Positions 1 through 5,492 of a stretch of 5,793 nucleotides of DNA are shown here, one piece after another; within the stretch, counting starts at the first letter, position 1, and the number at the start of each line of letters is the position of its first letter. Both the position numbers and the translations under genes were made by a program. Source of the stretch: an uncultured Oscillospiraceae bacterium (GTDB lineage: Bacteria; Bacillota; Clostridia; Oscillospirales; Acutalibacteraceae); contig URRG01000164.1 of the NCBI GenBank assembly GCA_900550095.1, forward strand, positions 1 through 5,793. Reading direction: 5' to 3'. Under the pieces are notes generated by a model. That model saw nothing but the letters and a program-made list of their open reading frames with translations, did not search any database and had not been told where the DNA came from.

Positions 1-904
1 GGGGTCTGTCGTCCTCGCGGAAATAGTGCAGGAACTGCTTCGGCGCGCTGGGCAGATTCAATTCCTGAGGGGCCCCCTTGAAGCTTTCCCATCTTTTGAT
101 GATTTCTTCCATTTCCACTTTCTTTTCAAAGGATACGAAAACCGCCGCTGTATGACCGTCCGAAACAGGGACACGCAGGCACTGAGAGGTGATATTGGGA
201 GCTTCGGCGTTCACGATCACTCCATTTTCCACATGCCCCCAAATCTTCAGGGGTTCATTTTCCGATTTCTCTTCTTCTCCGCCGATGTAAGGGATCACAT
301 TATCCAAAATCTCGGGGAAGGTCTCAAAGGTCTTTCCAGCTCCGGAAATCGCCTGATAGGTGCAGGCCAGGGCGTTTGTAACGCCCAGATCCATAAGGGG
401 ATGGATGGCAGGCACATAGCTCTGCAGAGAGCAGTTGGATTTCACAGCGATAAAGCCCCGCTTTGTGCCGAGTCTCCTGCGCTGTGCTTCAATAACTTCT
501 GCGTGTTCCGGGTTGATTTCCGGGATGATCATGGGGACGTCCGGCGTCCCGCGGTGTGCGCTGTTATTGCTCATCACCGGGCATTCCGCTTTCGCATATT
601 TTTCTTCCAGCGCCTTGATCTCATCTTTTTTCATATTTACTGCGCAGAAAACGAAGTCACAAAGGGACGCAACTTTTTCAACATCCTCTTCTGCGTTGAA
701 TACAACCATTTTCGCCATAGAAGCAGGCATAGGAGCGCTCATGAGCCAATGACCCCCAACGGCCTCCTCATAGGTTTTCCCTGCCGAACGGGAGCTGGCC
801 GCAAGAGCGGCTACCTCAAACCAGGGATGGTTTTCCAGAAGGGTCGTGAACCGTTGCCCAACCATACCCGTTGCGCCAATAATACCCACCTTATACTTTT
901 TCAT
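1..904 (-). CDS. asd: Aspartate-semialdehyde dehydrogenase, archaeal/clostridial type (3' end cut by window)
   Basis: The enzyme reduces L-aspartyl-4-phosphate to aspartate semialdehyde with NADPH in the cytoplasm, the branch point to lysine/diaminopimelate, threonine and methionine. The reverse strand reads open for 301 codons from ATG at 904-902 and runs off the left edge; the family is usually about 350-365 residues, so roughly the last 50-60 are missing. Visible motifs are the N-terminal dinucleotide-binding loop GATGMVGQRF (residues 10-19), the NNSAHR stretch (113-118), the catalytic cysteine in SNCS (Cys158), QAISGAGK (184-191), and RVPVSDGH (244-251) with the substrate-binding Arg and catalytic His. 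The SNCS context and overall layout fit the archaeal/yeast-like subfamily rather than the E. coli one; that assignment is from memory of the family. A GGAGGT ribosome site (916-911) sits 6 bases before the ATG. Upstream are a lysine riboswitch, terminator and consensus promoter, which supports a role in lysine synthesis. The plus-strand open frames here are shadows. Confidence 0.96.
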   Translation of the reverse strand, partial: MKKYKVGIIGATGMVGQRFTTLLENHPWFEVAALAASSRSAGKTYEEAVGGHWLMSAPMPASMAKMVVFNAEEDVEKVASLCDFVFCAVNMKKDEIKALEEKYAKAECPVMSNNSAHRGTPDVPMIIPEINPEHAEVIEAQRRRLGTKRGFIAVKSNCSLQSYVPAIHPLMDLGVTNALACTYQAISGAGKTFETFPEILDNVIPYIGGEEEKSENEPLKIWGHVENGVIVNAEAPNITSQCLRVPVSDGHTAAVFVSFEKKVEMEEIIKRWESFKGAPQELNLPSAPKQFLHYFREDDRP

Positions 905-1009
905 AACTGTACCTCCAAGACATTCATATGTCTCCGCAAAAAAATTATGTATCTTCAGGCGGACAAATGAATTTTACCGCCGAGACCACTGAATCCACGC
1001 CGGGATAAT

Positions 1010-1031
1010 AAAAAAACCGGTTGAAAACCGG
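1010..1031 (-). terminator. Intrinsic terminator of the lysine riboswitch expression platform
   Basis: On the reverse strand CCGGTT (1031-1026), a TTC loop and AACCGG (1022-1017) form a perfect 6-bp hairpin followed directly by seven T (1016-1010). It lies 47 bases after the aptamer and about 105 bases before the asd ATG, the usual position for a transcription-attenuating platform. A possible antiterminator is UCGGUU (1079-1074), overlapping the 3' strand of P1, pairing with AACCGG of this hairpin; that pairing is inferred. Confidence 0.9.
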
Positions 1032-1077
1032 CTGCCAATTCAATATAATAATACTATTCGGAATCGTTCAGGAAACC

Positions 1078-1243
1078 GATAGCACTCCATCATATTGAAT
1101 GATGACAGTTGCCGCGCTGTTCACAGCGACCCCCAGAGGACTCTTGCCAGAAGCCCCCTTCGGCGGTTTTGCCTTTCCTAAAACATTCCGTATCGCCCGC
1201 GGCAGGACTGAAATGAAGTACTGATCAAACCCGCGCCTCTATC
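1078..1243 (-). promoter_or_regulatory. Lysine riboswitch (L box) controlling asd
   Basis: Reading the reverse strand from 1243 downwards, the leader shows the lysine-riboswitch signature in order: GATAGAGGCGCG (P1 and the AGAGGCGC core), AGGAAAGGC, CCGCCGAAGGGGGC (1166-1153), GGGGGTCGCTGTGAACAGCG, GGCAACTGTCATC and finally GGAGTGCTATC. The closing P1 helix is GATAG (1243-1239) with CTATC (1082-1078). This class binds free L-lysine. Bound lysine stabilises P1 and lets the downstream terminator form, so asd is switched off when lysine is abundant. Recognition is by eye from the conserved blocks and their order, and the promoter, terminator and asd context agrees. A match to Rfam RF00168 would be the formal test. 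Confidence 0.95.
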
Positions 1244-1258
1244 GTTTATTCGTTCTAT

Positions 1259-1287
1259 ATTATACACGCTGCGAAGCGGTGTGTCAA
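1259..1287 (-). promoter_or_regulatory. Sigma-A promoter of the asd leader (TTGACA-17-TATAAT)
   Basis: On the reverse strand TTGACA lies at 1287-1282 and TATAAT at 1264-1259, separated by exactly 17 bases; both hexamers are perfect consensus. Predicted transcription start is near 1252, about 9 bases before the riboswitch. The spacer carries a dyad, CGCT-TCGC-AGCG. The -35 box ends only 23 bases from the queA start codon on the other strand, so the two genes share this control region. Confidence 0.93.
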
Positions 1288-1296
1288 ATCAAAAAT

Positions 1297-1301
1297 AGGA
1301 G
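1297..1301 (+). promoter_or_regulatory. queA ribosome binding site supporting a TTG start
   Basis: AGGAG lies 9 bases before TTG at 1311. No ATG or GTG in the same frame is suitably placed, and the encoded N-terminus (…DYYYDLPEELIAQTP) matches the usual QueA start within a few residues. TTG is therefore the likely initiation codon. Confidence 0.8.
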
Positions 1302-1310
1302 ATAAGGAAA

Positions 1311-2348
1311 TTGGAACTGCACACAAAAACCAGCGATTATTACTATGATCTTCCGGAGGAGCTGATCGCTCAGACTCCTATAGAACCCAGGGATTCCTCC
1401 CGTTTGCTCGTGGTTGGAAGAGGGGATGGCTCCCTCCGCCATTCTGTATTCCGGAATATTGTGGATTTTCTGGAGCCTGGAGACTGCCTGGTCCTAAACG
1501 ATTCGCGTGTTCTCCCCGCCAGGTTATATGGAATACGGGAAGGAACCGGCGCAAAAGTGGAATTTCTTCTTTTGCATCATAGAGAGAAGAACGTGTGGGA
1601 AGCTCTGGCAGGCCCCGGCAAGCGCGCCAAGCCCGGGAACCGGTTCACCTTTGGAGACGGCGTACTAAAAGGCGAGGTGTTAGATGTTTTGGAAGGCGGG
1701 AACCGTCTGATCCGCTTTTCATATGAGGGAGATTTTTATCAGATCCTGGACCAGATCGGCAGCATGCCTCTTCCGCATTACATAACCCATGAACTGAAAG
1801 ATAAGGAACGGTATCAGAATGTATATTCCCACGAAGTAGGCTCTGCCGCCGCTCCTACGGCGGGTTTGCATTTCACCCCTCAGCTTCTGGAAAAAATCCG
1901 CGAAAAAGGCGTACGCATCGCTTTTGTGACTCTTCATGTGGGGCTTGGGACATTTCGCCCCGTTAAAACAGAAAACATAACAGATCACAAGATGCATTCC
2001 GAGCACTATTCTTTGGATGCCGCCAACGCCGCCCTTATCAATACTGCAAAAAGAGAAGGGAAAAAAGTCATAGCCGTTGGCACCACCAGCTGCCGCACCT
2101 TGGAATCCATAGGGACAAAAGAAAACCGTATCTGTGAAAGCAGCGGATGGACGGATATTTTTATCTATCCCGGCTATACCTTCAAGGTATTGGACGGATT
2201 GGTGACGAATTTCCATCTGCCGGAAAGTACGCTGATCATGCTGGTGTCGGCTTTTGCCGGTTATGAGAATACTATGAATGCCTATAAAACAGCTGTGGAA
2301 GAAAAATATAGATTTTTTTCCTTTGGGGATGCGATGCTCGTGATGTGA
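1311..2348 (+). CDS. queA: tRNA preQ1(34) S-adenosylmethionine ribosyltransferase-isomerase
   Basis: QueA transfers and isomerises the ribosyl part of S-adenosylmethionine onto 7-aminomethyl-7-deazaguanine at position 34 of tRNAs for Asn, Asp, His and Tyr, giving epoxyqueuosine; it is cytoplasmic. The product is 345 residues, the normal family length. Motifs in order are DLPEELIAQTP (13-23), LNDSRVLPARL (62-72), AKVEFLLL (81-88), GSMPLPHYI (150-158), AAPTAGLHFTP (180-190), TLHVGLGTFRPV (207-218), KMHSEHY (227-233), VGTTSCRTLES (256-266), YPGYTFKVLDGLVTNFHLPEST (286-307, read as two blocks) and FFSFGDAML (335-343). All family blocks are present and the frame is unbroken. Start is TTG behind AGGAG. 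In many bacteria tgt and yajC follow directly; here about 2 kb separates queA from tgt. The reverse frame within this gene (1719-2483) is a shadow. Confidence 0.97.
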   Translation: MELHTKTSDYYYDLPEELIAQTPIEPRDSSRLLVVGRGDGSLRHSVFRNIVDFLEPGDCLVLNDSRVLPARLYGIREGTGAKVEFLLLHHREKNVWEALAGPGKRAKPGNRFTFGDGVLKGEVLDVLEGGNRLIRFSYEGDFYQILDQIGSMPLPHYITHELKDKERYQNVYSHEVGSAAAPTAGLHFTPQLLEKIREKGVRIAFVTLHVGLGTFRPVKTENITDHKMHSEHYSLDAANAALINTAKREGKKVIAVGTTSCRTLESIGTKENRICESSGWTDIFIYPGYTFKVLDGLVTNFHLPESTLIMLVSAFAGYENTMNAYKTAVEEKYRFFSFGDAMLVM

Positions 2349-2373
2349 GTAAAAATTTAGAATGGGAAAATCT

Positions 2374-2401
2374 CCCCAAAAGCTCAGTATCTTGGGGTTT
2401 T
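2374..2401 (+). terminator. Possible weak queA terminator hairpin
   Basis: CCCCAA (2374-2379) and TTGGGG (2392-2397) can pair around a 12-base loop, followed by TTTT, GCGG, and then a T-rich stretch to about 2421. It starts 25 bases after the queA stop, as expected of a terminator. The stem is short, the loop large and the first T-run only four long, so it would be weak. Confidence 0.35.
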
Positions 2402-2427
2402 GCGGAATTTTTTCTGTTTTTATGCGT

Positions 2428-2449
2428 CTGGAAAGACTAATCTTTCCGG
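2428..2449 (+). repeat. Perfectly placed inverted repeat of unknown role
   Basis: CTGGAAAGA (2428-2436), a CTAA loop and TCTTTCCGG (2441-2449) form a 9-bp stem with one T-G wobble. Neither side has a convincing T-run. It lies inside the decayed region after queA and may be a second stage of termination or a remnant; its presence argues against protein coding in the first half of the 2362-2553 open frame. Confidence 0.5.
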
Positions 2450-2748
2450 CAAAAATCATATGGGCTATCATAGTTGCAGACATCGGTCACTATCTGACCA
2501 AAACAATCACAGAGATGGTAGCCGGCAATGCACCTGATGTATTCCGTATATGATTGACCAGCCGTTTGGAACCTTTTGCCCCCGCAGACCGTGTACACCC
2601 TTTAAACGAATTGGTAGAGCATACTCCTGGACTGAAAAATGTAATCAGCGATAAGGCAGGATCGCTCTCTACCTTTGGAGGCGGCTTTTATGTTTTTCCC
2701 CGAATCAAGAGCGATGAAGTAATTTCCATGATACATACCATTCTTTAC

Positions 2749-2785
2749 AAAAAAGCGGTCTGCGCTTAAGCCGGACCGCTTTTTC
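2749..2785. terminator. Strong bidirectional intrinsic terminator
   Basis: AAAAAGCGGTC (2750-2760) and GACCGCTTTTT (2774-2784) are perfect inverted repeats of 11 bp around a 13-base loop. The G/C core is GCGGTC/GACCGC, with A-run and T-run flanks, so it works in both directions. It insulates the queA side from the flavoprotein gene's control region. Confidence 0.88.
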
Positions 2786-2804
2786 TACGAAAACAATGAA
2801 TACA

Positions 2805-2833
2805 TTGACTTTTTAGGCTAAACTTGATAATAT
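2805..2833 (+). promoter_or_regulatory. Probable sigma-A promoter upstream of the flavoprotein gene
   Basis: TTGACT (2805-2810, 5 of 6 consensus) is followed after 17 bases by TAATAT (2828-2833, 4 of 6); GATAAT (2826-2831) with a 15-base spacer is an alternative -10. Start would fall near 2840, giving a leader of about 200 bases before the ATG at 3038. It lies just after the strong terminator, where a new transcription unit would be expected to begin. Confidence 0.6.
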
Positions 2834-2841
2834 AAAAGAAC

Positions 2842-2875
2842 GGTGTAGAGAGTATCTCTGCACCATTCATTTTTC
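2842..2875 (+). terminator. Hairpin with T-rich tail directly after the promoter (possible attenuator)
   Basis: GGTGTAGAGA (2842-2851), loop GTA and TCTCTGCACC (2855-2864) form a 10-bp stem with one T-G wobble, followed by ATTCATTTTT. It begins within a few bases of the predicted transcription start. On the reverse strand the same stem is followed by GTTCTTTTATATT, so it may instead end transcription arriving from the right. Its function is not established. Confidence 0.5.
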
Positions 2876-3007
2876 ATGGGATTATCATTATAAACCGGGA
2901 GCCTTCGTGTAAGCAGCTTCCAGCAGGCAGATAATACAATATAAATAATACATCGCTTTTTCTGCTGTAGGTAAGAGTCATCGGCAACTGCCTCAGTTGT
3001 TGAAAAT

Positions 3008-3019
3008 ATAATGCATTAT
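3008..3019. repeat. 12-bp perfect palindrome next to the ribosome binding site
   Basis: ATAATGCATTAT is a perfect palindrome ending one base before AAGGAGG (3021-3027). It could be a repressor operator or a hairpin that masks translation. A second small inverted repeat, CAACTG-CCT-CAGTTG (2985-2999), lies just upstream. TATAAT at 3007-3012 has no matching -35 box. The role is inferred from position only. Confidence 0.4.
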
Positions 3020-3037
3020 CAAGGAGGCTGAATCGCT

Positions 3038-3601
3038 ATGAGAAAAAATTTTGGAGCTAAACCGCTGCTGTATCCGATGCCCGTTCTGATCATCGCTACC
3101 TACGGTGAGGACGGAACTCCCGACGCTATGAACGCCGCTTGGGGAGGAATAGCAGACTCTAAAAAAATCGCCATATGTCTCAGCGCGGAACATAAAACGG
3201 TAAAAAATATCCTTTACCGTAAGGCGTTTACTGTGAGTATAGCGGACGAATCGCATGTGGTGGAAGCGGATTATATCGGCATTGTTTCTGCCAATACTGT
3301 GCCGGATAAACTTCAGAGGGCCGGACTTCACACCGTAAAAAGCGAAGTTGTGGATGCTCCACTTATCGAAGAACTTCCTATGGCATTGGAATGCCGGCTT
3401 CTCAGCTACGATGAAGATACTGAACTCATGATTGGGGAGATCGTCAATGTTTCCGCTGAGGAAAGCATATTGGGTGAAAATGGTAAAATCGATCCCAAAA
3501 AGCTCTCTCCTATTACCTTTGACCCAGTAAATAATCGGTATCTGAAGTTGGGAGAGGCCGTGGGATACGCCTTTAAAGACGGTATCCAACTGAAAAAATA
3601 A
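3038..3601 (+). CDS. Flavin reductase-like flavoprotein (FMN-binding split barrel)
   Basis: The 187-residue product has the length and layout of the flavin reductase-like domain family, small cytoplasmic flavoproteins that bind FMN and act as flavin reductases or electron carriers (flavoredoxin-like). Visible blocks are PMPVLIIATYGEDGTPDAMNAA (13-34, the first strands of the barrel with the substrate-facing N-A-A), the EHKT segment (51-54), FTVSIAD (64-70), GIVSANTVPDK (81-91), APLIEELPMALECRL (107-121), and IGEIVNVSAEE (132-142). The usual APLIEE(C)P-type block has Leu where many relatives have Cys. No signal peptide or membrane segment is seen. ATG at 3038 follows AAGGAGG (3021-3027) with a 10-base spacer. 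The gene stands alone between noncoding regions with its own promoter, so its partner is not evident from context. Exact substrate cannot be assigned. The reverse frame 2993-3664 is a shadow. Confidence 0.88.
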   Translation: MRKNFGAKPLLYPMPVLIIATYGEDGTPDAMNAAWGGIADSKKIAICLSAEHKTVKNILYRKAFTVSIADESHVVEADYIGIVSANTVPDKLQRAGLHTVKSEVVDAPLIEELPMALECRLLSYDEDTELMIGEIVNVSAEESILGENGKIDPKKLSPITFDPVNNRYLKLGEAVGYAFKDGIQLKK

Positions 3602-4081
3602 ATCGCCGCATTCTAACTTTTTGAAATCTTCTCGCTGTTTACAACGTATATTAAGCTTTAGCAAAACAGCTTCAAGTAAGCAGTATGATGAAATTCAAAA
3701 ACAAATAAATCTTTATGGCAGCGTAGAGGGAGCCAGGAGAATTGAGAAAAAGTTCAACAGATTCATATTTCCTCTCTTTCTGCTAAAAAGGAGATAAAAA
3801 GCCCGATCATAGAGTATAGACGCTGTTCAGCAGAGACTCTTGATAGGGCTTTTTTGCCCTTAGCAGGCGGGAGAAAAGAGGAAAGCACTTCGAAGCAGAT
3901 TGGCAGACAAATACCAGAAAAAGCTGCTCTGAGCTTCAGGGACCTGCGAAGTAATTTTAACAGCAGGTATGTAAGGGGAACATTTCCAGGATTCGAGCTA
4001 TCTATGCTGCTCAGCAAACTGAGAATCGAGCCGGATCGGGAACGGAACCGGTACTATTTTCTATTAAACAGCGTGTTCTGA
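3602..4081 (+). other. Gene-poor region with unrecognised coding-like debris
   Basis: No recognisable gene lies here. Two plus-strand stretches look faintly protein-like in different frames. One runs from about 3621 to a stop near 3794 and includes QYDEIQKQINLYGSVEG and RRIEKKF. The other is open from 3746 to 4081 and ends …RSNFNSRYVRGTFPGF, then ELSMLLSKLRIEPDRERNRYYF. The second passes through a long terminator-like hairpin (3796-3855), and neither has a ribosome site with a good start; the only listed start is a TTG at 3854 inside the hairpin. A broken gene with a frameshift would explain the two frames, but I recognise no family. The reverse frame 3763-4017 also crosses the hairpin and is likely chance. 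Confidence 0.3.
3796..3855. terminator. Long bidirectional terminator-like hairpin
   Basis: The arms are AAAAAGCCC-G-ATCA-T-AGAGT (3796-3815) and ACTCT-TGAT-A-GGGCTTTTTT (3836-3855), with an inner hairpin GCTG-TT-CAGC (3822-3831). One mismatch and one bulge interrupt the long stem. T-runs on both sides (six on the plus strand, five on the minus) make it a bidirectional intrinsic terminator candidate. It lies 195 bases after the flavoprotein gene. Confidence 0.75.
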
Positions 4082-4086
4082 ATATC

Positions 4087-4113
4087 GAGGGCAGGATGCA
4101 GCGCCCTCTTCTT
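4087..4113 (+). terminator. Possible terminator hairpin
   Basis: GAGGGC (4087-4092) and GCCCTC (4103-4108) pair around a 10-base loop, followed by TTCTTTAAAT. It lies 5 bases after the stop of the plus-strand open frame ending at 4081, the one hint that something to its left was once a transcribed gene. The tail is interrupted, so strength is uncertain. Confidence 0.5.
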
Positions 4114-4264
4114 TAAATAAATCTCACATTTAGAATGTTGGGAAAAAGCGGAAGAAAGATTTTATGGAAACAATTATATATAGCTGGATTCATCAAAATT
4201 TCATTTTAGTCACAGCGTATAGGCGGCTGTCGCTTGGTCATTTCGGAGGAAACAGGGTTTTTAA

Positions 4265-4293
4265 TTGACTCTCCCTTCAAATCCGGATATAAT
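4265..4293 (+). promoter_or_regulatory. Sigma-A promoter of tgt (TTGACT-17-TATAAT)
   Basis: TTGACT (4265-4270, 5 of 6 consensus) and TATAAT (4288-4293, perfect) are separated by exactly 17 bases. Start would be near 4300, giving a leader of about 52 bases. This makes tgt independent of queA here. The 180 bases before it (4114-4264) hold no feature I can support. Confidence 0.9.
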
Positions 4294-4300
4294 GATTTTT

Positions 4301-4352
4301 AGGTATACTTCTTTAACCTGTATATAAAATATGAAGATGTGAGGTACTCAAT
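4301..4352 (+). promoter_or_regulatory. tgt 5' leader with possible pseudoknot and ribosome site
   Basis: AGGT (4301-4304) can pair with ACCT (4316-4319). In the loop, TATAC (4304-4308) can pair with GTATA (4320-4324), or CTTC (4308-4311) with GAAG (4333-4336); both are H-type pseudoknot arrangements. ACCT could instead pair with AGGT of the ribosome site (4342-4345). GAGGT (4341-4345) lies 7 bases before TTG at 4353. A three-codon frame, ATG AAG ATG then TGA (4331-4342), ends at the ribosome site. The helices are short, so any regulatory role is speculative; the ribosome site itself is clear. Confidence 0.35.
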
Positions 4353-5486
4353 TTGTATACGCTGAAAAAAACCTGTGGAAACGCCCGAAGAGGAGAGTTC
4401 AAAACCCCTCACGGAACGATCCAGATGCCTGCTTTTATGAACGTAGCGACTGCTGCCGCCATCAAAGGCGGGATTTCGGCTCTGGATTTGAAAAATGAGC
4501 TGAAAAGCCAAGTAATGCTCTCCAACACATACCATCTTCATCTAAGGCCCGGAGATGAAGTGATCCATAAATTGGGCGGACTCCACGCATTTACCAAGTG
4601 GGAGGGGCCTATACTCACCGACAGCGGGGGCTTTCAGGTCTTCAGCCTGTCTAAACTCCGCGATATTCGGGAGGAAGGCGTAACCTTCGCCTCCCATATC
4701 GATGGGCGCAGGATCTTTATGGGCCCCGAAGAAAGCATGCGCATACAGTCCCACCTGGCTTCCACTATTGCCATGGCATTCGATGAATGCATTGAGAACC
4801 CTGCGGAATATGAATATACAAAGCGTTCCTGCGAGAGGACCGTTCGGTGGCTTTACCGCTGTAAGACGGAAATGGAACGTCTGAAAACTCTTTCGGACAC
4901 CATTAATCAGAAACAGATGCTTTTCGGTATCAATCAGGGCAGCACATACGCCGACCTGCGGATCGAACATATGAAACGCATCCGGGAATTGGATCTGGAC
5001 GGCTATGCCATCGGCGGCCTGGCGGTAGGGGAGCCGGCAGAGGAAATGTACCGTATTATTGAAGCTGTGGAGCCCGAAATGCCGAAGGACAAACCCCGGT
5101 ATTTGATGGGGGTAGGAACCCCGACCAATATTCTGGAAGCTGTACGCAGAGGGGTAGATCTGTTCGACTGCGTTCTGCCTTCCCGAAATGCCCGCCACGG
5201 CCACGCTTTCACGTGGGAAGGCTGCCGAAACCTGTTGAACGCAAAATATACGTTGGACGAAGCGCCTTTGGACGAAACCTGCCAGTGCCCGACTTGCCGC
5301 AATTTCAGCAGAGCATACATCCATCACCTCTTTAAAAGCCAAGAGATGCTCGCAATGCGTTTGACAGTAATGCACAACCTCTATTTTTTCAATACTTTGT
5401 TCGAGCGGATCCGTGAAGCTCTGGATGAGGGCACTTTCGAAGATTTATATAAAAATAATGTGGTAAAACTTGGCTTGAGAATATAA
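4353..5486 (+). CDS. tgt: Queuine/preQ1 tRNA-guanine transglycosylase
   Basis: Tgt swaps guanine 34 for preQ1 in the anticodon wobble position of tRNAs for Asn, Asp, His and Tyr, the step just before QueA. The 377-residue product is full length for the bacterial enzyme. Key sites seen are the general acid Asp90 in LTDSGGFQVFSL (88-99), the guanine-binding Asp144 in AFDECIENP (142-150), GINQGSTY (192-199) with the conserved Gln, GGLAVGE (221-227), the nucleophile Asp272 in LFDCVLPSRNARHG (270-283), and the zinc ligands Cys310, Cys312, Cys315 (CQCPTC) with His341 (TVMHNLYFF). Roles are transferred from the well-studied Zymomonas enzyme. The start is TTG behind GAGGT; the encoded MYTLKKTCGNARRGEF matches the usual N-terminus, so no other start is needed. 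It has its own promoter and is followed 68 bases later by yajC. Open frames on the reverse strand and at 4702-4884 are shadows. Confidence 0.97.
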   Translation: MYTLKKTCGNARRGEFKTPHGTIQMPAFMNVATAAAIKGGISALDLKNELKSQVMLSNTYHLHLRPGDEVIHKLGGLHAFTKWEGPILTDSGGFQVFSLSKLRDIREEGVTFASHIDGRRIFMGPEESMRIQSHLASTIAMAFDECIENPAEYEYTKRSCERTVRWLYRCKTEMERLKTLSDTINQKQMLFGINQGSTYADLRIEHMKRIRELDLDGYAIGGLAVGEPAEEMYRIIEAVEPEMPKDKPRYLMGVGTPTNILEAVRRGVDLFDCVLPSRNARHGHAFTWEGCRNLLNAKYTLDEAPLDETCQCPTCRNFSRAYIHHLFKSQEMLAMRLTVMHNLYFFNTLFERIREALDEGTFEDLYKNNVVKLGLRI

Positions 5487-5492
5487 TTTCTA

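Larger units (their letters stand above)
2362..2769 (+). pseudogene. Decayed fragment resembling an ABC extracellular solute-binding protein
   Basis: One reading frame is open from 2362 to 2769 except for a TGA at 2551-2553. Before the stop, from about 2464, the translation ends in TEMVAGNAPDVFRI, which resembles the substrate-binding lipoprotein segment typically seen as LxTMIAGGNAPDVF. After the stop, in the same frame, come PLNELVEHTPGLKN and then FGGGFYVFPRIKSDEV, resembling the family's PLNDLIEK…DGKIYGIPRIK region in the right order and spacing. Intact members are usually 400 residues or more with a lipoprotein signal peptide; here signal peptide, N-terminus and C-terminal two-thirds are missing, and the last codons run into a terminator. 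No permease or ATPase genes are nearby. This is read as a relic. Family assignment rests on short motifs only, and the first 34 codons are probably not coding. The alternative is two chance open frames of 63 and 71 codons. Confidence 0.5.

Noticed and set aside
26..970. Plus-strand open frames 26-970 and 435-752
   Set aside because: They lie opposite asd, whose reverse-strand translation carries all the family motifs and a good ribosome site; the plus-strand products resemble nothing and have no ribosome site.
1719..2483. Reverse-strand 254-codon open frame
   Set aside because: It is a shadow of queA; no ribosome site or recognisable motif.
2840..3037. FMN riboswitch in the leader of the flavoprotein gene
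   Set aside because: The conserved AGGAUA…GGGCAGGGUGAAAUUCCC…GACCGGCGGU blocks are absent.
2993..3664. Reverse-strand 223-codon open frame
   Set aside because: It mirrors the flavoprotein gene, which has family motifs and AAGGAGG; the reverse product is not recognisable.
3763..4017. Reverse-strand 84-codon open frame
   Set aside because: It runs through the bidirectional terminator-like hairpin at 3796-3855, has no clear ribosome site and matches no family I know.
4164..4268. Possible 34-codon plus-strand gene (ATG at 4164)
   Set aside because: There is no proper ribosome site, it ends inside the tgt -35 box, and the product has no recognisable feature; probably chance.
4542..5375. Long reverse-strand open frames opposite tgt (4542-5375 and 5003-5320)
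   Set aside because: They are shadows of tgt, which has every catalytic and zinc-binding residue.
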